DNA of 61,595 nt. Origin: Bacteroidales bacterium. Its GTDB lineage: Bacteria; Bacteroidota; Bacteroidia; Bacteroidales; F082. Shown piece after piece: positions 1 through 7,721 of this stretch (positions within the stretch are counted from its first letter, which is position 1; every line of letters starts with the position of its first letter). The notes under the pieces are model-generated. The model did not search any database, was not told where the DNA came from, and saw only the letters and a list, made by a program, of their open reading frames with translations. The DNA lies in the NCBI GenBank assembly GCA_023229135.1, contig JALNZT010000029.1, forward strand, positions 1 through 61,595, written 5' to 3'. A program made the translations under genes and the position numbers.

Positions 1-111
1 TTTACGAAACCAGGCAAGTCCCTGTTTGTGGGAGAAGTCTTGCAAAAGCAAAGGCAGATTTACAAGGATATGGATGTACTTGCTCCTGATGTGGTGGCCT
101 CGTTATGTTAA
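1..111 (+). CDS. C-terminal end of an unidentified protein (partial)
   Basis: A reading frame open from the first base of the window ends at a TAA at 109-111 and gives 36 residues, including KQRQIYKDMDVLAP. The 5' part lies outside the window. The fragment is basic at first and has no recognisable motif. Ends of this kind occur in some transposases, but I cannot assign it. It is followed within 15 bases by the 277-bp tandem repeat, so the two could belong to one mobile unit; that is speculation. Confidence 0.4.
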   Translation, partial: FTKPGKSLFVGEVLQKQRQIYKDMDVLAPDVVASLC

Positions 112-125
112 TGCGGGAATCCGGG

Positions 126-679
126 TATCAAAACTCTTGGCAAAGCTAGTCATAAGCCTGTAAGGCTTTCCTGTGCATAACGCCCGAATTTATTCGGGTG
201 AAAAAGGTGAAGCAAGTCCTCCGACCCCAGCGGGGTTTCCCATAAAAAGATTAGGACGACGAACTTATCAGAAAACACTGAACAAGTGTGGTGGCTTTGG
301 GAAACGCTTACAGCGTTATGGAGGGGTAAGGGCATCTTACCCCCAAATGAATTTGGGGGTTAAGCATAGCATACGCTTACAGCGTATAATATTGAAAATC
401 AGTATCAAAACTCTTGGTAAAGCTAGTCATAAGCCTGTAAGGCTTTCCTGTGCTTAACGCCCGAATTTATTAGGGTGAAAAAGGTGAAGCAAGTCCTCCG
501 ACCCCAGCGGGGTTTCCCATAAAAAGATTAGGACGACGAACTTATCAGAAAACACTGAACAAGTGTGGTGGCTTTGGGAAACGCTTACAGCGTAATGGAG
601 GGGTAGGGGCATCTTACCCTCAAATGAATTTGGGGGTTAAGCATAGCATACGCTTACAGCGTATAATATTGAAAATCTG
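126..679. repeat. Two tandem copies of a 277-bp hairpin-rich repeat
   Basis: Copy 1 is 126-402 and copy 2 is 403-679, nearly identical, with an exact 277-base period. Each copy is a chain of short perfect palindromes. In copy 1 these are AAGCCT/AGGCTT (154-168), CCCGAAT/ATTCGGG (183-198), ACCCC/GGGGT (224-236), AACGCT/AGCGTT (303-317), GGGGTAAG/CTTACCCC (323-343), ACCCCCAAAT/ATTTGGGGGT (339-360) and ATACGCT/AGCGTAT (371-387). The fifth and sixth share bases, so they exclude each other. Copy 2 breaks some stems, for example TTCGGG to TTAGGG. A 94-residue open frame across the unit is a by-product of the repeat. Nothing else is seen between the genes ending at 111 and 779. Confidence 0.9.
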
Positions 680-778
680 TACATAAGAAAAACCTGTAAA
701 GCTTCTCTTTTGATAAGGTCCGGATTTACTCGGCAGAAACTACTCATTCGATTTTTGCAACACAAATTCAGAAGAATG

Positions 779-3079
779 CTATTGCAGCATCAACTTCCGC
801 AGCTCAACGGCTTTTATGGTCTGGATTTTCAGAAAATACATACCCGAAGACAACGCGTTCAACGAAAGCAGTGTCGTTTTTTCATTTGGTGAAGTTTTGT
901 AAACCAGGTTTCCGGCTGCGTCAACTAATTCTATGCTAAGGATTTTACTATCAGCCTGCACATGCAGCTGACGCTCAACAGTAGGATTCGGCCAAATCTT
1001 CACGGAAGCTGCTTCTATTTCGCTCAAATTGACAGTAGAAGTACAGGAGACAACGGCTTCCCAGCCCGGACGCGTTACCGATTGATCGCTATGAAACTGA
1101 AAAGTAAGCGCACCGGCATCATTGGATGCAATGATTTCATCAGGCGCATTGGTGCCGCACCAAGAGCCAAGCAGCGGTGCATTTGTATTTATGCCGTCAT
1201 AAATTTTCAGCCAGTCGTAGTTGCAACCGGCGTTTGCTTCTATCGAAAAACTATTGAAGTTTACCGTCACCAGTGCCTCCTCAGTATCCGGCTTAATCGT
1301 CATTACCAAATCCTGCATATTTCCATAATCTGCATCCGGGCCGCCTGAATCATAAAACAAAGCTTCGCACATTTCAAAGGTGCCGTTCTGCATAAGCAAA
1401 ACCAGATTTACTTCAATCAAATTTTCTTTCAGCACCAAACTTGTGTCGCCGTCTGCATTGGTAATTTTTAGCTGCACATCAAAAATTCCTGTTTCGTTAT
1501 ATTTAATATTCTGCGGGTTTTCATCAGAAGAAGTTGATGGTGTTCCGCCCTCAAAAGTCCATTCATAACTCACTATATTTTGTCCGTAAGAAACATTTGT
1601 GAAATCAATTGTTTCACCTTTAGGAATCTGATAAGCACTTGCCGTAAAATCGGCGATCAAAATGCCTGGCATCAATTGCACATCTTGCGTAATGCTTTCG
1701 TAATCATCTACACCCAAGTTGATTGTTTGCGGGTAATATCCCTCAGCAGAATAAGTTAGGCTGTAAGACCCGGCTTTTATCGGCCGGTGATAATTACCTG
1801 CCGGCAAGGCACTTACTACGAAGGAGTTATCCAAATCGTGGCCTTCGATACTTATTTGAGCTTCAATGGGTTCTCCTGTTAGTTCGTTGGTTATCACACC
1901 ACTAATACCATAAGTAGCCTGCTCCATATAGCTAAGCAAAGAAGCTTTGTTGTATGTCCACCACGCGGGCAATTTATTAGCAGGAAGCGTTTTAATATCA
2001 GATATTTCAAGGATAAACTCCCGGCAATTTTCAAAATAGTTCATATAATCCTGTCGTCCGCCGCTCACGCTATACCAGTCGTATCCGTTTGTGATGCCGT
2101 TGTTCAAATCCGTCATATATCCGGCAGGACTAAAATATTGTGCTGAATCAGCATATTCGCGGCTTACCATAATCCACCAGGCATCATCAGCATGACGGCG
2201 TGACCAGGTATCATACGGATAATTGACTACTTCAGCACCGCCATGAAAATTGGCTGACATAATAAACTGATGCTCAACGGCTAAATTCATAAATGCTACC
2301 GTTTCGCTTTGGTAGGCGTTACCATCGGGATGAGGCCCATCTTCCGGATCGGGATAGTTACGGTTTAGGTCGATACCGTTGGCGTTACCTCTGGTTGAGC
2401 CATTTACGGTATTATTGCCACTATAAAAAGTTCCATCAGGATTTGCCAGCGGATTGATGTAAATATCCAGCTTATCCACTATATTCGTCACCCGCTCATC
2501 AATTCCATAATTACTCAATAAATAGTCTGCAAGCCTGAGCATCAGCACATAGCCGGCTGTTTCGTCGCCGTGCATGCTGGAGGTATAAAGAAATTTGGGC
2601 TTTCCTCCGGGCGATCCGTTATTGATGCGTAACATCAACAATTCTCTGCCGCTGTTTAAAGTGCCAAAATTAAATGTTTCGCAATACGCAGGATAATCCG
2701 TTTCAAAACCATTCATCATGGCCACGTAAGCACTGTAGGTTGGGTAAGCATCCCATTCATAAACTTCCCGCTTAGCTATTTCGGCAATCATTTCAACCTC
2801 TTCGAGGAGCGATGGAGGAGCCATCAAAGTGGGCTGAAAGCCAGCGTTTAAAAGCTTTTTATATTGGTTTCGGTTTGCATAAGCAGTAATCGTGAGACCA
2901 TCAACCCCATCAATAGAAATCATTTCGTTGAGTTCTTTGAGTTGGTTAAGACTTTGTAGGCTCAACTCAAAATAAATTTCAGGGCGCGTTTCATAGAGCT
3001 TTTCGAGATCTTGTGATTGAGCTGCAAAGCTTAGGATTGCTGCAACTGCTACAAGAAGCCATTTTCTATATGCTTTCAT
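779..3079 (-). CDS. Secreted M14 zinc carboxypeptidase with PKD, CUB and T9SS domains
   Basis: A 766-residue metallocarboxypeptidase that should trim C-terminal residues from peptides outside the cell. It has a signal peptide (residues 1-22). The M14 catalytic domain lies at about 105-390: zinc ligands H170 and E173 in HGDETAG, substrate-binding N239/R240 in DLNRNYP, third zinc ligand H279 in NFHGGAE, and catalytic E358 in FILEIS. A carboxypeptidase-regulatory-like fold follows (about 392-470), then a PKD domain (476-560), a CUB-like domain with cysteines (about 565-680), and a type A T9SS sorting domain from KIWPNP to the end. All key residues of the carboxypeptidase D/N group are present, so it is probably active. 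It lies 16 bases downstream of dapA and may be read from the same promoter, although the functions are unrelated. Confidence 0.93.
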   Translation of the reverse strand: MKAYRKWLLVAVAAILSFAAQSQDLEKLYETRPEIYFELSLQSLNQLKELNEMISIDGVDGLTITAYANRNQYKKLLNAGFQPTLMAPPSLLEEVEMIAEIAKREVYEWDAYPTYSAYVAMMNGFETDYPAYCETFNFGTLNSGRELLMLRINNGSPGGKPKFLYTSSMHGDETAGYVLMLRLADYLLSNYGIDERVTNIVDKLDIYINPLANPDGTFYSGNNTVNGSTRGNANGIDLNRNYPDPEDGPHPDGNAYQSETVAFMNLAVEHQFIMSANFHGGAEVVNYPYDTWSRRHADDAWWIMVSREYADSAQYFSPAGYMTDLNNGITNGYDWYSVSGGRQDYMNYFENCREFILEISDIKTLPANKLPAWWTYNKASLLSYMEQATYGISGVITNELTGEPIEAQISIEGHDLDNSFVVSALPAGNYHRPIKAGSYSLTYSAEGYYPQTINLGVDDYESITQDVQLMPGILIADFTASAYQIPKGETIDFTNVSYGQNIVSYEWTFEGGTPSTSSDENPQNIKYNETGIFDVQLKITNADGDTSLVLKENLIEVNLVLLMQNGTFEMCEALFYDSGGPDADYGNMQDLVMTIKPDTEEALVTVNFNSFSIEANAGCNYDWLKIYDGINTNAPLLGSWCGTNAPDEIIASNDAGALTFQFHSDQSVTRPGWEAVVSCTSTVNLSEIEAASVKIWPNPTVERQLHVQADSKILSIELVDAAGNLVYKTSPNEKTTLLSLNALSSGMYFLKIQTIKAVELRKLMLQ

Positions 3080-3095
3080 GCTTTTTTCTTTTTCG

Positions 3096-3983
3096 TTAAC
3101 TAATTTGGTTTTGGGCGAGGATATTTTTCAGGCGTTCTTTCAAATCAGATCGCATCGAAACAAGCGGCAGCCGAAGCACATCTTCGCACAGGCCCATCAA
3201 ATTGAGCAAGGCTTTTACGCCAGCCGGATTCCCATCCTCGAATAATAAATTTGTCATTTCAAGCATTTTAAAATGTAATGCCCTGGCTTTGGCCGTTTCT
3301 CCGGTCCGTTGCAACCTTACCATTTCGCTAAAATCGCGGGTGTAGGCATTGGCAGCCACAGAAATAACACCATCAGCTCCTAAAGCAATAAGTGGCATAG
3401 TTAAAGCATCATCACCTGAAAGTACTGTAAAATTATCCGGTTTATCTCTCAGAATTGTCATCACCTGCTGCAAATCGCCGGAGGCTTCTTTCACAGCTAC
3501 AATATTGGGGTGTTTTGCCAGTTCGAGGCAGGTTTTTGCTGTCATATTCTGCGAGGTACGGCCTGGCACATTGTACAAAATAACCGGCACACGACTGACA
3601 TCGGCAATGGCCCTAAAATGTGTTTTGATACCTTCCTGCTGCGGCTTATTGTAGTAGGGAACGACGCTTAAAATTCCGGTTATACCCCGAAAAACTTGCT
3701 GCTTTAGCTGTTGCAAAATCGCAGCTGTATTGTTGCCGCCAAGTCCAAGCATCACATGAACACGGCCGTTATTGGTATTCACGATTGTTTCCACCACGCG
3801 AGCTTTTTCTTCCTCGGTCAAAACGGCTGATTCGCTGGTAGTTCCCAAGGCTACCAGAAAATTAACACCATTGCTAATCACATGGTTTACAATATTTTCT
3901 AAGGCAGCATAATCTACCTGCATGTCATTTTTAAAAGGCGTTACCAGGGCAACTCCAGTTCCTTTAAACATTGATTCAATCAT
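3096..3983 (-). CDS. dapA: 4-hydroxy-tetrahydrodipicolinate synthase
   Basis: Condenses pyruvate with aspartate semialdehyde in the first committed step of the lysine/diaminopimelate pathway, in the cytoplasm. The 295-residue length is normal for the family. The Schiff-base lysine is K165 (VAVKEASGD), the catalytic tyrosine is Y137 (LYNVPGRT), the threonine pair is T48-T49 (GTTSES), and the substrate-carboxylate arginine is R142. The start codon is 2 bases after the stop of the DUF6913-like gene, so the two are co-transcribed. A second ATG at codon 5 (MFKGTG) fits the family N terminus about equally well. Another gene of the same pathway, dapF, lies 42 kb away in the window, so the pathway is not clustered. 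Confidence 0.96.
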   Translation of the reverse strand: MIESMFKGTGVALVTPFKNDMQVDYAALENIVNHVISNGVNFLVALGTTSESAVLTEEEKARVVETIVNTNNGRVHVMLGLGGNNTAAILQQLKQQVFRGITGILSVVPYYNKPQQEGIKTHFRAIADVSRVPVILYNVPGRTSQNMTAKTCLELAKHPNIVAVKEASGDLQQVMTILRDKPDNFTVLSGDDALTMPLIALGADGVISVAANAYTRDFSEMVRLQRTGETAKARALHFKMLEMTNLLFEDGNPAGVKALLNLMGLCEDVLRLPLVSMRSDLKERLKNILAQNQIS

Positions 3984-3985
3984 AA

Positions 3986-4504
3986 TTATTTTCCATTTAA
4001 TTTGATTAGATATTTCTTTAGCTGAATTAATTTAGTCGTCAAATCCGCTGTCTTATCCAGCTTTAGACTTAAGTCGCCTTCACGAGCATCGCCAAAGTTA
4101 ACCCTAAAGTCAGACGATAAACCGGCCATCAAAAAGTCACCCAACAAATTTTTATGCTTACGAAAATCAAGGCTTAAATTGTTGGGTCTTTCAAGCTGTT
4201 CTTTGAGTGATTCATCGGTTATTTTCCCCAGCCAACTTAAAGAAGCCGGCCTAAAAAGCAGCACTTGTTTATCTGCTGTAAGTGTTGGTGTTTTTTTCCC
4301 TGAAACAACAAAAACAGTCACAGACTCCACCTTGAAATGCGCTTTTAGCCCACTCAAATAGTTTTCGACTTCCAGGCCTTGCTTATCATCCAATACAAGC
4401 TGAAAACTTTGTGGCTCTTCAGGATTGGGCAGCACAGGCTGTCGATTGACATTTAAAGCAGTAGCCAAAGCCCGTTTAACAAAGAATTTTTTTACAAAAA
4501 ACAC
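3986..4504 (-). CDS. DUF6913-like protein
   Basis: A 172-residue protein with no signal peptide or membrane segment. It has a basic N terminus (VKKFFVKRALATAL) and a body of alternating strands and helices. The composition and position, directly upstream of dapA, fit the DUF6913 family of Bacteroidota; the family name is from memory and moderately certain. No function is known and none is proposed. The start codon is GTG at 4504-4502, supported by an AAGGAGG ribosome-binding site 11 bases upstream (4522-4516), an unusual feature in this phylum. It is the first gene of the operon that continues into dapA. Confidence 0.65.
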   Translation of the reverse strand: MFFVKKFFVKRALATALNVNRQPVLPNPEEPQSFQLVLDDKQGLEVENYLSGLKAHFKVESVTVFVVSGKKTPTLTADKQVLLFRPASLSWLGKITDESLKEQLERPNNLSLDFRKHKNLLGDFLMAGLSSDFRVNFGDAREGDLSLKLDKTADLTTKLIQLKKYLIKLNGK

Positions 4505-4515
4505 CGTGGGGTTTT

Positions 4516-4546
4516 CCTCCTTAATTATAATGAGGTAGCAAAAGTA
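4516..4546 (-). promoter_or_regulatory. -7 box and Shine-Dalgarno for the dapA operon
   Basis: Reading the minus strand, TACTTTTG (4546-4539) matches the Bacteroidota TAnnTTTG box. It is followed by AAGGAGG (4522-4516), 11 bases before the GTG start at 4504. No clear -33 TTG is seen. The box faces away from the divergent hydrolase promoter at 4694-4701. Confidence 0.6.
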
Positions 4547-4693
4547 GGTTTTTTAGCGTTAAGGCTATCGCAAGAATGTTTGGAAAACAAAATAAATTAC
4601 CGGAAACAGCGAAAAGAATTTAAACTACTATTTAGGCTGACGGGCCTATCTTAAAATTGATTGGCAATACAGGCTATTCCTACAAAAATCCTT

Positions 4694-4701
4694 TATTTTT
4701 G
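4694..4701 (+). promoter_or_regulatory. TAnnTTTG box of the MBL-fold hydrolase gene
   Basis: TATTTTTG matches the -7 consensus and lies only 6 bases before the ATG at 4708. Transcription would therefore begin at or almost at the start codon, giving a leaderless or near-leaderless mRNA. It also argues against an in-frame start at 4657, which lies upstream of the box. Confidence 0.5.
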
Positions 4702-4707
4702 CAGCCT

Positions 4708-5484
4708 ATGAGCAAGCTAAATATAACTATTCTTGGATCCGGGACTTCGCAGGGCGTCCCAGTAATTGCCTGCCCCTGTGAGGTTTGTAGCTCACGCGAT
4801 TTGCGTGATAAGCGTTTGCGGTCGTCCATTCTAATAGAATCGGATGAGGCAACCGTGGTGGTTGACACCGGCCCGGATTTCAGGCAGCAGATGTTGCGTG
4901 AAAACGTGAATAAGCTTGATGCAGTGTTAGTTACACACAGTCACAAAGACCATATCGCCGGTATGGATGATGTGCGTTCTTACAATTTCTTGACCAAAAA
5001 GCCGATGAAAGTGTATGCTGCGCCATGGGACCAAGAAGTTATTAAACGAGAGTTCTCGTATGCGTTTGTTGATAATAAATATCCCGGTGTGCCGAGAATT
5101 GAGCTTATTGATTTGGATGAAAGCGAGATAAATATCAATGGTTTAAAGATTCAGCCCATTCCCGTGAAGCACCGCTTTTTGACCGTTTTCGCTTTTAGAA
5201 TCGGGTCATTTGCGTATATCACCGATGCCAACCAAATTTCAGAGAAAAGCATGAAAGCCTTTGATGGCGTTAAATACCTGGTTATTGATGCGCTGAGGAA
5301 GGAAAAACACATCTCTCATTTTAACCTGGAGGAGGCCATCGAAGTTTCGCGGAAAATTGGTGCGGAAAAAACCTGGTTCACGCATGTCAGCCATCGGATG
5401 GGACTGGCGGCCACGATAAATAAATCACTGCCTGATGGTATGCAACTGGCCTGGGATGGTATGCTGATATCTTTGGATATTTAG
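4708..5484 (+). CDS. MBL-fold metal-dependent hydrolase, PhnP-like
   Basis: A 258-residue metallo-beta-lactamase-fold protein of the PhnP/cyclic phosphodiesterase-like group. The metal-binding motif THSHKDH has H77, H79, D81 and H82. The N terminus LGSGTSQGVP and the paired cysteines ACPCEVC (residues 21-27) are typical of this group. Further metal-ligand regions appear as VKHRF, ITDAN and THVSHRMG. It is cytoplasmic with no signal peptide. The start at 4708 is preferred over an in-frame start at 4657 because a -7 box (4694-4701) lies between them and the family begins at KLNITILGSG. The substrate cannot be read from sequence. It is transcribed divergently from the dapA operon and stands alone. 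Confidence 0.85.
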   Translation: MSKLNITILGSGTSQGVPVIACPCEVCSSRDLRDKRLRSSILIESDEATVVVDTGPDFRQQMLRENVNKLDAVLVTHSHKDHIAGMDDVRSYNFLTKKPMKVYAAPWDQEVIKREFSYAFVDNKYPGVPRIELIDLDESEININGLKIQPIPVKHRFLTVFAFRIGSFAYITDANQISEKSMKAFDGVKYLVIDALRKEKHISHFNLEEAIEVSRKIGAEKTWFTHVSHRMGLAATINKSLPDGMQLAWDGMLISLDI

Positions 5485-5520
5485 GTTGGAGTGGTGGAGC
5501 AATGGAGGGATGGAGTTCGC

Positions 5521-5874
5521 TTAAATATTCGTGTTTTCGACCAGTGCGAAAAATTCGTTTTCTAAAGGCAGGTATCCCTGATCATAAACGAAATAGTAAA
5601 CCCGTTTGTCTTTAGTAACATAAGTACTCGTAAAGTATTTAAAGTTAAAGCCTTCACGATCAAGCGTTTGCTTTTTTACTTTCGTTTTGCCATCGGGGTT
5701 TAAAGCTTTGAGGATAGCCCGATTTTTTTTGAGGATATTATTGATGTTTCTGATAAAATTGATTTGATCACGATTCTGGTTGTGGTGATAATTATTGCGA
5801 CACGAATCGTTACAGAATTTTTTGTCAGCCCTTCCAATAAGGACATCTCCGCAGGATAAACACTTCTTTTCCAT
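5521..5874 (-). CDS. Small zinc-ribbon protein
   Basis: A 117-residue protein starting MEKKCLSCGDVLIG. C5 and C8 pair with C21 and C25 of FCNDSCRNNYHH to make a treble-clef-type zinc ribbon, similar to the DUF2116 family. The middle is basic (KKNRAILKAL) and the C terminus has a predicted strand-rich tail. A nucleic-acid or protein-binding role is plausible but unproven. It is convergent with the hydrolase gene (36 bases apart). Confidence 0.75.
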   Translation of the reverse strand: MEKKCLSCGDVLIGRADKKFCNDSCRNNYHHNQNRDQINFIRNINNILKKNRAILKALNPDGKTKVKKQTLDREGFNFKYFTSTYVTKDKRVYYFVYDQGYLPLENEFFALVENTNI

Positions 5875-6635
5875 TGAGTTGATTGTTAAAGGGTAAAAAT
5901 AGTATTTTTTTTTAATACAGCACTCCTAATCCATCAACAGGTTTCAATTTGTCTGAAGTTTTCGTTCGTAAAACAGATTTGTTACAGGGATTTAATATTC
6001 ACAGCTTTGGCTGGTCTTTCCAGGTTTTTTTGTCGTTTCAGGCCTTAAAATTAGTGTTTCGATATTTAGAACGCATCTAAACAAGCTTGTACTCTATTAT
6101 ATATCAGCCATTAAAAAACTATTTTGGTTTTTTTCTGTCTGCTCGCGCAAATGACGGCTACATTTATCCGAATTTTGCTTATCTTCACACTCCCAAAACC
6201 AGCTTATGAAAACAAGCCGTTTTTTTAGTTCGTTTCTAACCGCAATCTTTAAGTTGTGTGCTTTAAAAAGCACTAGCTTGTTAAGCTTGCTCTGCTATCC
6301 TAAGCATTACAACCATATCCCCCCCCAGCAAAATCTTGGCGATTTAGCGCGCGTATTGCGCTTTACTTTAAATGCATATCGCGAGCTTAACTATACACTT
6401 TTATACGAGAAAAAATTTATGTCCTTTTGCACAACAAAATATATTTTCTTTCTTGGGAAAAATCGTTTTATAGTTTTTGGCTTCCGGTGCCGGTAGTGTG
6501 GTCGGAAGCCTGAGAAGCCTGCCTGAATAATACAAACTTAAACGACTTTGCATTGATTCTGAATATGTTTAGCCAAAAACCGGCTTAAAACGGGGGGATA
6601 ATTTTTAAAACCAATTATCACAAAAAATCAAACAG
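5875..6635. other. 761-bp AT-rich intergenic region with one hairpin
   Basis: No convincing gene. A 96-codon open frame at 6206-6496 has no recognisable product and contains a run of eight C (6319-6326). A perfect 8-bp stem, GGCTTCCG (6479-6486) with CGGAAGCC (6503-6510), encloses 16 bases and has no T-tract, so it is not a simple terminator. A structured leader or small RNA is possible. AT-rich sequence follows up to the next gene. Confidence 0.5.
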
Positions 6636-7595
6636 ATGAAACTAAAAATATTTCTACTACCGTGGGTTGTGCTATTACTTTTGCAAACGCATAATAAGCT
6701 ACAGGCTCAGGATTATGTTCCATTCCCGACTGATAACGTTATCTGGAGCGAAGTTTATTCTAACATACAACCCTTCCAAATCGATACCTATCAATACGGA
6801 ATTTCCGGGGATACGTTAATTAATTCTCAATTATACCGTAAAATTTATCGGCTGTATGACACAATTTACCCTGTAGTTCCGGGCAGCTACTGCGGGGCTA
6901 TCAGGGAAGACAGTTCCAAACGAATATTTTCAATTGGATGCGACTGTGTTTACCCGGGTTCTCCATTTGATGAAGAGGTTTTGCTTTACGACTTTTCCAA
7001 AGCTGTCGGAGATACGATTTTTGTTGGCGTTGAAGGCATTGGCCCTTTGGGCTATATGATAATCGATTCCATTGGTTCAGTACTTATTGATGGCAATTAT
7101 CGTAAAACTTTTCATTTTACAAGTTGGAATAGGGGACGTAAAGTAAACTCAAACTGGATTGAAGATTACTGGATTGAAGGCATCGGTAGTACGCGCAGCT
7201 TATTTTCCCCACTTCAGTATGTGACGACAGGTTATGGGAAATGGGAATTAATATGTTTTAACCAGGAAAATGAAGTGAAATACTTAAATCCTAAATACAA
7301 CAGCTGCTTTCCTTTGCTTACAGGAGCAAACAGCATAAATATGCAAAACGAGGCAGTAAAAATTTACCCGCATCCTGTTACCAGTATCAGCGTGATAGAG
7401 TTAATGAGTTCTACAGGTTCTTATTTTCAGCATATTGCTATTTACAATGTTTTGGGCCAGCAAGTTAACGCAATGAATATTACGGCTAAAACCAAAGTTT
7501 TCATTAACAGGGCCGATTTCAAACCCGGTCTATATATTTACCGCTTATCAGGTCAGCACACAAAACCTGAAACCGGTAAAATTATTTTTAAATAA
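6636..7595 (+). CDS. T9SS type A cargo protein, function unknown
   Basis: A 319-residue secreted protein. The signal peptide covers residues 1-25 (cleavage near LQAQ/DY). The middle (about 30-235) is strand-rich, with aromatic residues and cysteines (GSYCGA, IGCDC, YNSCFP), and matches a common family of uncharacterised Bacteroidota surface proteins. The C-terminal ~80 residues form a T9SS sorting domain (VKIYPHPVT ... GLYIYRL ... GKIIFK). It has no catalytic motif. It is convergent with the 963-residue gene and shares a bidirectional terminator with it. Confidence 0.8.
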   Translation: MKLKIFLLPWVVLLLLQTHNKLQAQDYVPFPTDNVIWSEVYSNIQPFQIDTYQYGISGDTLINSQLYRKIYRLYDTIYPVVPGSYCGAIREDSSKRIFSIGCDCVYPGSPFDEEVLLYDFSKAVGDTIFVGVEGIGPLGYMIIDSIGSVLIDGNYRKTFHFTSWNRGRKVNSNWIEDYWIEGIGSTRSLFSPLQYVTTGYGKWELICFNQENEVKYLNPKYNSCFPLLTGANSINMQNEAVKIYPHPVTSISVIELMSSTGSYFQHIAIYNVLGQQVNAMNITAKTKVFINRADFKPGLYIYRLSGQHTKPETGKIIFK

Positions 7596-7667
7596 CATTC
7601 GTAATTAATAATATTTTTTATGAGTCACTAGTCCTGAAATAACAAGCTATTACTACGCCCTTACCAA

Positions 7668-7702
7668 AAAAAGCCGCTGAAACTATATTTCAGCGGCTTT
7701 TT
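7668..7702. terminator. Bidirectional terminator
   Basis: A 15-bp perfect stem, AAAAAGCCGCTGAAA (7668-7682) with TTTCAGCGGCTTTTT (7688-7702), has a 5-base loop. A-runs on one side and T-runs on the other serve both convergent genes. Confidence 0.92.
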
Positions 7703-7721
7703 AATCCTGTTTATTGAAAAA

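Noticed and set aside
173..457. 94-codon open frame on the plus strand
   Set aside because: It runs through the 277-bp hairpin repeat and across its unit junction; a by-product of the repeat with no protein-like features.
6206..6496. 96-codon open frame with a weak upstream box
   Set aside because: No recognisable domain, odd composition and a C8 run; more likely noncoding.
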